From contig JAAVEB010000023.1 in the NCBI GenBank assembly GCA_014801525.1, forward strand, positions 1 through 49,531: a stretch of DNA of 49,531 nucleotides, in the 5' to 3' direction. Shown here piece by piece: positions 33,246-42,148 of the stretch. The notes beneath the pieces were generated by a model. It did not search any database. It saw only the letters and a program-made list of their open reading frames with translations, and was not told where the DNA came from. How positions within the stretch are numbered: the first letter of the stretch is position 1; each line of letters opens with the position of its first letter. Both the position numbers and the translations under genes were made by a program. The stretch is from Bacteroides sp. Lineage in GTDB: Bacteria; Bacteroidota; Bacteroidia; Bacteroidales; Muribaculaceae.

Positions 33246-34107
33246 ATAATGGCGATTTTGCAATTACAAAACGCTGCTTCCCGGTCATGTCGGCAACGGA
33301 GTGGACATCGTCCAAACCGACAGAACGCAACAATTCACACAGTGGCTCCACTTCGAGCGGATTAATTTCCAGATATAACTTACCGCCCGGAAGAAGCGCC
33401 TTGACTGCATAATTTCCTATCGGCTTATAAAACTTCAACGGGTCGTCGTCAGGCACGAAGAGAGCGATATGGGGCTCGTGGTTCAACACATTAGGCTCCA
33501 TATCAGCCGCTTCCTTTGAAAGCACATAGGGAGGATTGCTAACTATTATGTCGTATTGCGGATCCTTGGGCGGAACCATCGCAAGCACATCTTCAAGACG
33601 AAGATTCACTTTAACTTTCAGCGACTCGGCATTCTTGCGCGCGATTTCAATAGCTCCCGGGGAGATATCGACACCTTCCACGACTGGAAATTTCAATCCC
33701 CTGGCAAGCGCCATCGCGATGCAGCCCGACCCCGTACACAAATCAAGCACATGGAGATCAGCACGGTCGCCCCACTCTTTTATTATCAAATCGACCAGTT
33801 CCTCAGTTTCAGGCCGCGGAATAAGCACATCGGGCGAAACAATTATGTCCAGCCCGTAAAAACGAGCCTTCCCGAAGATGTATTGCAACGGTTCGTCGGC
33901 AAGCAACCGGTTCACAACTTCATCGATTCTTTGTCGGGTAAAATCAGAAATTATAGTATCTTTGCGTAGAACTATGTCAACGGGCGTATATCCCCGCAAC
34001 TCGGCATAAATCGCCCTCGCAAGCGACAACGCCTCATCGGCAGGGAAATGTCCTGCCAGAGCCTGCCTGGTGGCGGCAAATGATTCTTGTAGTGTCATGT
34101 CAGCCAT
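33238..34107 (-). CDS. prmC: Release factor N5-glutamine methyltransferase
   Basis: 289 residues from the ATG at 34107 (MADMTLQESFAATRQALAGH); ATGs at 34125 and 34098 are alternatives. SAM-binding VLDLCTGSGCIAMALAR, acidic ligand VEGVDISPGA, and the catalytic NPPYVLSKEA motif that positions the Gln amide. It methylates the GGQ glutamine of RF1/RF2. The N-terminal helical domain with LLADEPLQYIFGKARFYG is typical. The candidate -7 box at 34114-34121 lies downstream of the 34125 ATG, which argues against that start. Confidence 0.93.
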   Translation of the reverse strand: MADMTLQESFAATRQALAGHFPADEALSLARAIYAELRGYTPVDIVLRKDTIISDFTRQRIDEVVNRLLADEPLQYIFGKARFYGLDIIVSPDVLIPRPETEELVDLIIKEWGDRADLHVLDLCTGSGCIAMALARGLKFPVVEGVDISPGAIEIARKNAESLKVKVNLRLEDVLAMVPPKDPQYDIIVSNPPYVLSKEAADMEPNVLNHEPHIALFVPDDDPLKFYKPIGNYAVKALLPGGKLYLEINPLEVEPLCELLRSVGLDDVHSVADMTGKQRFVIAKSPLYD

Positions 34108-34113
34108 AGGAAA

Positions 34114-34121
34114 CAAAATTA
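34114..34121 (-). promoter_or_regulatory. -7 box for prmC-recX-comF, next to the start codon
   Basis: TAATTTTG on the minus strand, ending six bases before the ATG at 34107; transcription would start at or a few bases before it. No -33 TTG is found. Confidence 0.4.
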
Positions 34122-34146
34122 ACAAATAATCTCTACATTAGGAAAA

Positions 34147-35151
34147 ATGGAGAACGAAAACGACATCAAGTATATGAGACGCGCCATTGAGCTGGCTCGG
34201 CACGGACTCGGCAACACCTCGCCCAATCCGATGGTTGGCGCCGTCATTGTCAGCAACGGATTAATCATCGGAGAAGGATATCATCGCCGATGCGGAGAGG
34301 GACATGCAGAGGTAAACGCCATAGCTTCAGTCAAAGACCGCGCCGCGCTCGCCGACTCAACCATATATGTCACTCTCGAGCCTTGCTCCCATTACGGCAA
34401 GACTCCTCCATGCTCCAAACTGATAATCGAAACCGGCATTCCCCGAGTGGTGATAGGCTCGCTGGACCCGTTTGAGAAAGTGAGCGGCAGAGGGGTGAAA
34501 ATGCTCCGCGACGCTGGCATCGAAGTCATCGTAGGAGTGCTGGAAAAGGAGTGCCGCGCCATCAATCCTGTGTTCATGACCGCGCATTCCAAGCGTCGTC
34601 CCTACATAACACTGAAATGGGCGCAAAGCGTTGACGGCTTCATCGACCGTTCACGGAACAACGACGAAGAGCCGGCGAAATTCTCGACACCGCTGACATT
34701 CACCCTCTCCCACAGGCAGCGCACACTCAACGACACAATAATGGTAGGAAGCCGCACCGTGATAACCGACAATCCGTCATTGACTCCACGCCGATGGAAA
34801 GGACGCATTCCGCTGCGGGTGATAGCCGACCGCTCAGGCTCAGTCCCGAAAGATTGCGCGTTGCTCACCGACGGCAATGACACGATTGTGCTCGACTCTC
34901 CAGCTAATGCCACTATCGCCGACTACATGAAGCAACTTTATGACAACGGAATCACATCGGTCCTCGTCGAAGGGGGCGCCACACTTCTACAAGCATTTAT
35001 AGATGAGAACTTATGGGACAAGGCTCGTGTCGAAGTTTCACCCCGGGAACTAAGCTCAGGCGTGAAAGCCCCGTCACTTGCCGCAATTCCTCAACGGATG
35101 TTAAAGATTCAGCAAAATAAGCTCATTTACTATACAAATAACGGGAGTTAA
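34147..35151 (+). CDS. ribD: Bifunctional riboflavin biosynthesis deaminase/reductase
   Basis: 334 residues. The deaminase domain (1-145) has the zinc site His53 in GHAEVNAI (Glu55 catalytic) and Cys80/Cys89 in TLEPCSHYGKTPPCSKLI. The reductase domain (about 150-334) begins RPYITLKWAQSVDGFID and contains NDTIMVGSRTVITDNPSLTPR and SVLVEGGATLLQAF. It performs the second and third steps from GTP to riboflavin. Slightly shorter than the E. coli enzyme but complete in motifs. It is divergent from prmC with a 39-base spacer; I see no convincing plus-strand promoter in that spacer. Confidence 0.94.
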   Translation: MENENDIKYMRRAIELARHGLGNTSPNPMVGAVIVSNGLIIGEGYHRRCGEGHAEVNAIASVKDRAALADSTIYVTLEPCSHYGKTPPCSKLIIETGIPRVVIGSLDPFEKVSGRGVKMLRDAGIEVIVGVLEKECRAINPVFMTAHSKRRPYITLKWAQSVDGFIDRSRNNDEEPAKFSTPLTFTLSHRQRTLNDTIMVGSRTVITDNPSLTPRRWKGRIPLRVIADRSGSVPKDCALLTDGNDTIVLDSPANATIADYMKQLYDNGITSVLVEGGATLLQAFIDENLWDKARVEVSPRELSSGVKAPSLAAIPQRMLKIQQNKLIYYTNNGS

Positions 35152-35216
35152 GCCGTTAAAAAGACCTAAATATATGTTTTTGCCCTCAATCTCTGCGACA
35201 TTAAAGAAAATGTTGC

Positions 35217-35224
35217 TAAATTTG
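35217..35224 (+). promoter_or_regulatory. -7 box for the DUF6242 gene
   Basis: TAAATTTG, about 30 bases before the ATG at 35255; the -33 region holds only a weak CTG. It probably also drives DUF6089 and uppS downstream. Confidence 0.45.
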
Positions 35225-35254
35225 CAAATTGAAAATTAATGTCAATATACTAAA

Positions 35255-36757
35255 ATGAGGACAAAATCAGGAGGATATCTACTGGCTGCCGCAATGTTTG
35301 CTATGGGAATGACAGCTTGTAATTCCGACTCCGATGGAACTGAAACAGGTTTTACATTGGACAACATCTATTCATCGACAGCAATCACTGCTTTTAACAT
35401 AAAGGCAAATTCCAAGATAATCAGCAATCTTGACTCTTGCTATTTCACTATCGACCTTGTGCAGAGCCAGATTTTCAATGCCGATTCGCTACCCTATGGC
35501 ACTGACGTCACCAAACTCGTGCCCAACATAACCACCAACGGAAGCTCCTTGATTGAGATTACCGTCACCGGAAGTTCGGTGATGAACGACACGGTGTTCT
35601 CCTATACCACCGATTCGACCGATAGCATTGACTTCTCAGCTCCTTCAAAAGTAAGCGTGAGAGTCGTTTCGGTCAACTCGCTCTACAGTCAGACCTATGA
35701 CCTGAAAGTGAACGTGCATCAGGTGAAAGGCGACTCTCTCACATGGGGTGAGATGGCTTGGCGTGAACTGCCCCAATCTCCTACCGCGCAGAAGACAGTC
35801 GAATATGGAGGCAATATTCTGACCCTGTTCAGCAACAGCAACGAATATAGCATTCTGACAGCTGCCACTCCCGACGATAACGGCACCGTAGTTTCCGCTA
35901 CATTTCCAGCCACTCCCGAAATCTCATCATTCACTGCTACCGACGACGCGCTCTTCTGTCTTGCCGACAACGGCTCACTGATGTCATCGGTCGACGGAAC
36001 CGCATGGAGCGAAACAGGCGAAACCTGGAGCCACATTTACGGGGGCTACGGCTCCCGCCTTATAGGTGTCGAGAAATCAGGCGACGAATATTTCCACGTA
36101 AGCTATCCGGCTGGAGCGTCAAAAGCGAAAGTATCGGCAGATTGCCCTGTTTCAGGCACAAGCCAGCTGATTTTGATGGAAAATATATGGTTCGAAAATC
36201 CAATCGCCATTACTGTCGGAGGACGCATCAGCAACGGCAATCTCACCGGAGCCACTTGGGGATATGACGGAAGCTCATGGGCTAAACTAAGCCAGGGCCC
36301 GATATCCACCCAATATGAAGACATGAGTCTGTTCCCCTATTTTGCGCTTCGCTCCACGACAAAATGGTGGAGAGTCACAAAAGACTCGGCGCTATTCGCA
36401 ATGGGCGGACGCAAAAACGACGGAACAGTTTCCGACACTGTCTACGTTTCGCTTGACGGAGGAATCCATTGGGATATAGCCGGCGAGTCGCTGCAATTGC
36501 CCGATGTCATTCCCGCATTTGCAGGAGCGCAGGCTATAGTCGCTGACAACACCTTGACATCGCGCAGCTCATCGTCAGCCGCATGGAACGAATTGCCATT
36601 ATATCGCAGCAATCCGTTCAGCCGCGCAATCACCCCGGTATCGTCATGGGAATGCCCGTTCATATATATCTATGGCGGAGTCGATGCTTCAGGAGCATTG
36701 TACCCCACTATTTGGCGCGGAGTCATCAATCAGCTCACTTTCAAACCGATTGAATGA
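35255..36757 (+). CDS. DUF6242-type lipoprotein
   Basis: 500 residues with a lipoprotein signal (AAAMFAMGMTAC, Cys22) followed by NSDSDGTE, an acidic tract that may act as a surface-export signal. Residues about 35-155 form a beta domain (ITAFNIKANSKIISNLD); the rest repeats a four-strand pattern with TW or SW turns (ALFCLADNGSLMSSVDGTAW, TVSDTVYVSLDGGIHWDIAG, FIYIYGGVDASGALYPTIWR), like a six- or seven-blade propeller of the BNR/Kelch kind. I link it to DUF6242. Function unknown. Its stop overlaps the next ATG (ATGA). Confidence 0.75.
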   Translation: MRTKSGGYLLAAAMFAMGMTACNSDSDGTETGFTLDNIYSSTAITAFNIKANSKIISNLDSCYFTIDLVQSQIFNADSLPYGTDVTKLVPNITTNGSSLIEITVTGSSVMNDTVFSYTTDSTDSIDFSAPSKVSVRVVSVNSLYSQTYDLKVNVHQVKGDSLTWGEMAWRELPQSPTAQKTVEYGGNILTLFSNSNEYSILTAATPDDNGTVVSATFPATPEISSFTATDDALFCLADNGSLMSSVDGTAWSETGETWSHIYGGYGSRLIGVEKSGDEYFHVSYPAGASKAKVSADCPVSGTSQLILMENIWFENPIAITVGGRISNGNLTGATWGYDGSSWAKLSQGPISTQYEDMSLFPYFALRSTTKWWRVTKDSALFAMGGRKNDGTVSDTVYVSLDGGIHWDIAGESLQLPDVIPAFAGAQAIVADNTLTSRSSSSAAWNELPLYRSNPFSRAITPVSSWECPFIYIYGGVDASGALYPTIWRGVINQLTFKPIE

Positions 36758-37440
36758 AACTCCGATTAGCTCTATTAGTTCTCACCGTCATGACGCTGCT
36801 CTCAGCTCCATGTGCCGCCGGTCAGGAATCAACTTACAAGTTTGATTTCGGGGCATCATTGGGCATGAGCGGTTACCTCGGTGACGCCAATACCGCTAAT
36901 CTATATGCCAATCCCGGTTTTGCCGCCGCTGTCAATTTCCGCTACCTCATAAACACACGCTGGGCTATAAAAGGCTCGCTGATGACCGCCGGACTCAGCG
37001 GCAACAGCGCCGACATGGAAAATGTGTTTCCCGGAGGAGAAACCTACAAGTTTTCATCGACCGTCTATGACTTGGGCGGCAGGGTGGAATTCAATTTCTT
37101 CAACTACGGAATCGGAGAATCCTATCGGAAGATGAAACGCTGGAGCCCTTACCTGTCACTGGGCATAGGAATGACGGTAGCGTCATCCTCAGGCACTCAT
37201 GTTTACGCCAATCTTCCAATAGGGCTCGGGGTGAAATACAAATTGCAACCCCGCATAAATCTCGGAATCGACTGGACAATGACAAAAGTTTTCGGCGACA
37301 AAGTCGACTCAGAGATACTTGATGACTTATACAAAATAAAAAGCTCGTTCATAAAGAACACCGACTGGTATTCCACAATAATGGTCTCAATCAGTTATGA
37401 ATTCGGCGAACGATGCAAGAACTGTTATTACGTTGATTAA
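36754..37440 (+). CDS. DUF6089-type outer-membrane beta-barrel protein
   Basis: 228 residues with a signal peptide ([20 protein letters not shown], then AAGQ) and alternating amphipathic strands ([68 protein letters not shown]), ending with an aromatic-rich strand and CKNCYYVD. It resembles DUF6089 barrels, which precede uppS and bamA in many Bacteroidales, as here. It may be an OmpA-barrel-like envelope protein. The terminal CxxC-like pair (CKNC) is unusual for a barrel. Confidence 0.75.
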   Translation: MKLRLALLVLTVMTLLSAPCAAGQESTYKFDFGASLGMSGYLGDANTANLYANPGFAAAVNFRYLINTRWAIKGSLMTAGLSGNSADMENVFPGGETYKFSSTVYDLGGRVEFNFFNYGIGESYRKMKRWSPYLSLGIGMTVASSSGTHVYANLPIGLGVKYKLQPRINLGIDWTMTKVFGDKVDSEILDDLYKIKSSFIKNTDWYSTIMVSISYEFGERCKNCYYVD

Positions 37441-37444
37441 TTGC

Positions 37445-38203
37445 ATGGACGAAATGTCACTATATAATGAAATAGACCCCACCCGGCTTCCCGAGCACGT
37501 CGCCATCATAATGGACGGCAACGGACGATGGGCGAAAGCGCGCGGACTTCAACGCCACGAAGGACACGTGGAGGGTGTAACATCCGTAAGGAAAATTACC
37601 GAGGCTGCGTCACAGGTCGGAGTAAAATATCTCACTCTCTACACTTTTTCCACTGAAAACTGGAACCGCCCAAAAGAAGAAGTCGACGCGCTGATGAATC
37701 TTGTTGTCATCGCAATAGAACGTGAAACAGCCGACTTGATCAAAAACAATGTGAGGCTGAACATGATCGGCGATTTCAGCCGCATGCCCGCTTTCGCCTA
37801 TGAGCGACTTAACAAGTGTATAGCTGACACTTCTCATTGCACCGGGCTGACTCTTATTCTCGCCATAAGCTATTCTTCACGTTGGGAGATAACCGAAGCC
37901 ACACGGAAGATTGCCGAAAAAGTTGAGCGCGGACTTTTGAAGCCGCAGGAAATCACTCCGGAAACCATCTCGGAAAATCTTGCTACCGCAGCATATCCCG
38001 ACCCCGACCTGCTTATACGCACCGGTGGCGATTTCCGAGTCAGCAATTTCCTCCTGTGGCAGCTCGCTTATGCTGAAATATACGTGACCCCGACATTCTG
38101 GCCCGATTTCAAAAAAGAAGACTTTTACCGCGCCATAATACAATATCAGTCGCGCGAACGCCGATTCGGGCTTACCGGAGAACAGATTCAAGAAAACAAA
38201 TAA
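37445..38203 (+). CDS. uppS: Isoprenyl transferase (undecaprenyl diphosphate synthase)
   Basis: 252 residues from the ATG at 37445, just after the DUF6089 stop; the frame is open to 37397 but that overlaps DUF6089 and adds no family sequence. Motifs: [17 protein letters not shown] (catalytic Asp24), [15 protein letters not shown], and ISYSSRWEI with [31 protein letters not shown]. It makes the C55 lipid carrier used for peptidoglycan, O-antigen and capsule. Followed after 40 bases by bamA. Confidence 0.95.
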   Translation: MDEMSLYNEIDPTRLPEHVAIIMDGNGRWAKARGLQRHEGHVEGVTSVRKITEAASQVGVKYLTLYTFSTENWNRPKEEVDALMNLVVIAIERETADLIKNNVRLNMIGDFSRMPAFAYERLNKCIADTSHCTGLTLILAISYSSRWEITEATRKIAEKVERGLLKPQEITPETISENLATAAYPDPDLLIRTGGDFRVSNFLLWQLAYAEIYVTPTFWPDFKKEDFYRAIIQYQSRERRFGLTGEQIQENK

Positions 38204-38243
38204 CCTTAGAATAACGATTTAAGACATCATATCACTTTCGATT

Positions 38244-40874
38244 ATGCGTATAAAATTGCTAATCATACTAATGACGATAATGACACTGGGAGCAAACGCC
38301 CAGGTCAGAGGCAAAGGCTATGTTCCGGTTGACACCGTTTATGCTCCCAACGTAATCTACTCAGGATTGCCCAACTCCTATGAAATTGCAGGCATCAAGG
38401 TGACCGGAGTGCCCAATTACGAAGACTACATCGTGATCGGATATGCCGGAATAAACATCGGCGACCGCGTTGAAATACCCGGAGCGGAAATCACCAACGC
38501 CGTCAAGCGCCTTGTCCGTCAAGGACTATTCTCGTCGGTAAAGATTATCGTTGAAAAAACTGCCGGCGACCAGGCTTGGCTCGAATACGCATTGAAGCCT
38601 CAGCCGCGCATTTCGGAGATAAACTATCACGGAGTGTCGAAAAACGAGAAGAAGGATCTTGAAGAACGCCTTCAGCTCATGAAAGGCAACCAGATAACGC
38701 CCAACATCGTGAACCGAGCCACCCAAATCATTCAGAATTATTACAAGCAGAAAGGTTTTGGAAACGCAACGGTGAGAATCGACCAGGCTGAAGACCTTTC
38801 AGCCCCGGGCGAAAACATCGTGACCATCAATGTCGACAAGCACAATAAGGTAAAGGTCCACAAAATCTACATCAACGGAAACGAGATGTTGAGCGACGGA
38901 ACCCTCAAACGCACAATGAAGAAGACCAATGAGAACGGCAACATACTCAACCTCTTCAAGCAGAAAAAGTTTGTGGAAAGCGACTTTGACAATGACCTCG
39001 ACCTCATCATCGCAAAATACAACGAAAAAGGTTTCCGCGATGCGAAAATCTTAAAAGACAGCGTTGTGCCCTATGATGAAAAGCACGTCGACGTATATAT
39101 TGATGTTGAAGAGGGTAAAAAATATTACATCAACAACATCGACTGGGTGGGTAACACAGTATATCCCACCGAAATCCTTGACCGCATTCTTGAAATAAAG
39201 CCCGGCGACGTCTACAACCAGAAACTGCTTGACAAGCGACTGAAAGATGACGACGACGCAGTGGGCAACCTCTATTATAACCGCGGATACCTTTTCTATG
39301 ATCTCGTGCCCATCGAAAAAAATATCAACGGCGACTCAATCGACCTTGAAATGCGCATCACCGAGGGCCCGCAGGCTACCGTGAACAACGTCATCATCAC
39401 CGGTAACGACCGCCTATATGAAAAAGTGATCCGCCGAGAGCTGCGCGTAAAACCGGGACAGCTCTTCAGCAAAGACGACCTAATGCGTTCAGCGCGCGAA
39501 ATCGCGCAAACAGGACACTTCGACCCTGAAAACATGGATGTGCGCCCCGAGCCCAACATGGAGAACGGAACCGTCGACATCCTTTTCGGACTCGAATCCA
39601 AAGCCAATGACCAGGTGGAAGTATCGTTTGGCTGGGGACAGACGGGTGTCATCGGAAAAGTTGCGCTGAAGTTCACCAACTTCTCTATCAAAAACCTTTT
39701 CCGCCCCAGCTCCTACCGCGGACTCATTCCTCAAGGCGAGGGACAGACATTCACAATCAGCGCGCAGACCAACGCCAAGTACTATCAAAGCTACTCGATA
39801 TCATTCCTCGACCCGTGGTTTGGAGGAAAGCGTCCCAACGCGCTGTCGGTTTCAGCCTACTATGCCCGTCAAACCGGCATCAACTCTTCTTATTATAACC
39901 GAAACTGGTATAACCCCTATTCCTACGGAGGATATGGCTACGGTTACGGATATGGCTATAACGACTATTATCAGAATTCCTACGAAAATGCCTATGACCC
40001 CAACAAGGTTCTCCAAATGGTGGGCGTGACAGTCGGATTCGGTAAACGCCTTAACTGGCCTGACGACTACTTCCAGTTCCAGGCGGATATCAGCTATCAG
40101 TGGTATTATCTGAAAAACTGGGATTACCTGTATTACATGAAGAACGGTGTGTCAAACTCTATCGTGCTCGGCTTGACTCTCTCACGCCAGTCAATCGACA
40201 ACCCGCTCTACACCCGCCGCGGATCAATCTTTTCGGTCAACCTGCAGATGACTCCCCCGGCTTCGCTCTTCAGCGGACACAAAGACTGGGAAAAACTCAG
40301 CAAGGAGGACACCGAAGAGTCTAAAAAAGAACTTTACAAATGGATTGAATACTGGAAACTCCGAATCAAGACCCGCACCTACACTCCGCTCACCGACCCG
40401 ACCGGACGTTGGACACTGGTGTTGATGACCCGTGCCGATATCGGTCTTCTCGGCAGCTACAACAAGTGGCTCAAGACCCCGTTTGAAACATTCTATGTCG
40501 GCGGCGACGGCATGTCGGGTTCTTATCAATACGCCACTGAGACTATCGGTCTCCGCGGATATGAAAACGGACAGCTCACCCCCTACGGTCAGGAAGGCTA
40601 CGCCTACACCCGTTTCGGCATGGAGCTCCACTTCCCGTTCATGCTCTCGGCTTCAACCAACATCTACGGTATCGCATTTGTTGAAGCAGGTAATGCCTGG
40701 ACAAGCGTCAAGAGCTTCGAACCGTTCAACATGAAGCGCAGCGCCGGAGCCGGTGTCCGCATCTTCCTTCCGATGGTGGGTATGATGGGTATCGACTGGG
40801 CATACGGTTTCGACCAGGTGTTCGGTCAGAAGGGCGGCAGTCAGCTTCACTTCATCCTCGGACAAGAATTCTAA
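38244..40874 (+). CDS. bamA: Outer membrane protein assembly factor BamA
   Basis: 876 residues: signal peptide (MRIKLLIILMTIMTLGANAQ), POTRA domains to about residue 440 (for example YEIAGIKVTGVPNYEDYIVI, EGPQATVNNVIITGNDRLYE with VIRRELRVKPGQLFSKDDLM), and a C-terminal Omp85 barrel. The latter includes the lid-lock region (VGGDGMSGSYQYATETIGLRGYE, the VRGF/Y-like motif) and an end in Phe (LHFILGQEF). It folds barrels into the outer membrane. An unusual Tyr/Gly/Asn-rich stretch near 550-585 (GGYGYGYGYGYNDYYQN) probably lies in an extracellular loop. Two Skp-like chaperone genes follow. Confidence 0.96.
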   Translation: MRIKLLIILMTIMTLGANAQVRGKGYVPVDTVYAPNVIYSGLPNSYEIAGIKVTGVPNYEDYIVIGYAGINIGDRVEIPGAEITNAVKRLVRQGLFSSVKIIVEKTAGDQAWLEYALKPQPRISEINYHGVSKNEKKDLEERLQLMKGNQITPNIVNRATQIIQNYYKQKGFGNATVRIDQAEDLSAPGENIVTINVDKHNKVKVHKIYINGNEMLSDGTLKRTMKKTNENGNILNLFKQKKFVESDFDNDLDLIIAKYNEKGFRDAKILKDSVVPYDEKHVDVYIDVEEGKKYYINNIDWVGNTVYPTEILDRILEIKPGDVYNQKLLDKRLKDDDDAVGNLYYNRGYLFYDLVPIEKNINGDSIDLEMRITEGPQATVNNVIITGNDRLYEKVIRRELRVKPGQLFSKDDLMRSAREIAQTGHFDPENMDVRPEPNMENGTVDILFGLESKANDQVEVSFGWGQTGVIGKVALKFTNFSIKNLFRPSSYRGLIPQGEGQTFTISAQTNAKYYQSYSISFLDPWFGGKRPNALSVSAYYARQTGINSSYYNRNWYNPYSYGGYGYGYGYGYNDYYQNSYENAYDPNKVLQMVGVTVGFGKRLNWPDDYFQFQADISYQWYYLKNWDYLYYMKNGVSNSIVLGLTLSRQSIDNPLYTRRGSIFSVNLQMTPPASLFSGHKDWEKLSKEDTEESKKELYKWIEYWKLRIKTRTYTPLTDPTGRWTLVLMTRADIGLLGSYNKWLKTPFETFYVGGDGMSGSYQYATETIGLRGYENGQLTPYGQEGYAYTRFGMELHFPFMLSASTNIYGIAFVEAGNAWTSVKSFEPFNMKRSAGAGVRIFLPMVGMMGIDWAYGFDQVFGQKGGSQLHFILGQEF

Positions 40875-40945
40875 AAAATCTTAACGCCAATAAACTTATA
40901 AGTTCATAAAACGTCTTATTAAGTAAACACATTAAAATTTAAGAC

Positions 40946-41461
40946 ATGAAAAAGTTGACATTCGCGCTACTGATGATGCTTGCATGCACCGCCGGAGCCT
41001 ATGCGCAGAAATTTGCGTTGATCGACATGGAATATATTCTGAAAAACGTTCCTGCCTACGAGATGGCTAACGAACAGCTCAACCAGATATCGCAACGATG
41101 GCAGAAAGAGGTGGAGGCAAAAGCCGCCGAAGCTCAAACAATGTATAAGAACTATCAGAGCGACATGGTGTTCCTCACCGACGACCAGAAAGCAAAAAAG
41201 GAGGAAGCTATCGTAGCTAAAGAAAAAGAAGCAAGCGAACTGAGATATAAATATTTCGGTCCCGAAGGCGAACTTTACAAAAAACGCCAGAGCCTCATGC
41301 AGCCCATTCAGGACGAGGTCTACAACGCTGTTAAGAAAGTCAGCGAGGAGAGAGGATATCAGTGCGTTTTTGACCGGGCGTCATCAGCCAACATCATATT
41401 CGCCTCTCCGAGAATCGATGTCAGCAACGAAGTTCTCGCCAAAATGGGATATGCCAAATAA
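40946..41461 (+). CDS. OmpH/Skp-family periplasmic chaperone, copy 1
   Basis: 171 residues with signal peptide (LTFALLMMLACTAGAYAQ) and the OmpH core KFALIDMEYILKNVPAYEMA; a long Lys/Glu/Ala coiled-coil hairpin (about 55-130); then the return strand GYQCVFDRASSANIIFASPR. Skp trimers hold unfolded outer-membrane proteins on the way to BamA, whose gene lies 71 bases upstream. The internal YGP-type turn (KYFGPEGELYKKRQSLMQPI) is typical of Bacteroidetes members. Confidence 0.9.
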   Translation: MKKLTFALLMMLACTAGAYAQKFALIDMEYILKNVPAYEMANEQLNQISQRWQKEVEAKAAEAQTMYKNYQSDMVFLTDDQKAKKEEAIVAKEKEASELRYKYFGPEGELYKKRQSLMQPIQDEVYNAVKKVSEERGYQCVFDRASSANIIFASPRIDVSNEVLAKMGYAK

Positions 41462-41502
41462 GATATTCACATTTGTTAATAGGATATTTCACAATAGTTT
41501 CT

Positions 41503-41510
41503 TATCTTTG
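41503..41510 (+). promoter_or_regulatory. -7 box for the second Skp gene
   Basis: TATCTTTG, about 37 bases before the ATG at 41550. The nearest TTTG is at 41472-41475, 27 bases upstream, which is too far for the consensus spacing. Confidence 0.45.
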
Positions 41511-41549
41511 CAACTCAATTACAAGAAACTTTAAACATTACCAATTGAT

Positions 41550-42050
41550 ATGATTAAGAAAATTCTTCTCGCTATACTTGTAGCGTTTCCTATGATTGCA
41601 GTGGCTCAATCTCCCAAATTCGGAATAGTAAACACCCAGACAATCATTCAGGACCTTCCCGATTTCAAAGAAGCTCGTGAACAAATCGACTCTTCATCTA
41701 AAAAATATGAAGACGAATTCAAGAAACTTCAGGAGCAGATGGAAAAGAGCTACGCCGAATTTCAGGCACTCGCTCCCGACACCCCCGAATCAATAAAAGA
41801 GCGTCGCATGCAGGACATTCAGGATCTTGACCAGAAGATGCAGCAGTTCCACGCTACCGCCACTCAGGACATCCAGCGCCAGCAGGAAACTCTCCTTGCC
41901 CCAATCCAGGAAAAAGTGCGCCAGGCTCTGACCGCAGTGGGCAAAGAAAACAACATGACTTTCATCTTTGAAAACATGATGCCTGTTTATACCGGAACCG
42001 ATGTTATCGACGTGACTCCGCTTGTTCGCACAAAACTCGGTTTAAAGTAA
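41550..42050 (+). CDS. OmpH/Skp-family periplasmic chaperone, copy 2
   Basis: 166 residues: signal peptide (MIKKILLAILVAFPMIAVAQ), KFGIVNTQTIIQDLPDFKEA, a long Gln/Glu/Met-rich coiled coil (about 48-125) and MTFIFENMMPVYTGTDVIDV at the end. A paralogue of the preceding gene but clearly diverged (about one residue in four alike by eye), with its own candidate promoter and a strong terminator. It may serve a different client set or form mixed trimers. Confidence 0.9.
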   Translation: MIKKILLAILVAFPMIAVAQSPKFGIVNTQTIIQDLPDFKEAREQIDSSSKKYEDEFKKLQEQMEKSYAEFQALAPDTPESIKERRMQDIQDLDQKMQQFHATATQDIQRQQETLLAPIQEKVRQALTAVGKENNMTFIFENMMPVYTGTDVIDVTPLVRTKLGLK

Positions 42051-42071
42051 TCCGTTTCTATTAAGTTATAA

Positions 42072-42110
42072 AAGGGTTCCGTGCTAAAAAGCACGGAACC
42101 CTTGCTTTTT
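42072..42110 (+). terminator. Terminator of the bamA-skp unit
   Basis: A perfect 14-bp stem AAGGGTTCCGTGCT/AGCACGGAACCCTT (42072-42085, 42090-42103), AAAA loop, then GCTTTTT. Confidence 0.93.
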
Positions 42111-42136
42111 ATACACGCTAATTCCAGGAAAAAATG

Positions 42137-42144
42137 TAAATTTG
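42137..42144 (+). promoter_or_regulatory. -7 box next to the murI start codon
   Basis: TAAATTTG ends four bases before the ATG at 42149, so the predicted transcript is leaderless or nearly so. No -33 TTG. Confidence 0.45.
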
Positions 42145-42148
42145 TAAT

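Noticed and set aside
33930..33964. TTTG and TATCTTTG on the plus strand inside prmC as a possible ribD promoter
   Set aside because: Spacing is 23 bases, outside the usual 19-21, and it lies about 180 bases before ribD within another coding sequence; not strong enough to list as a feature.
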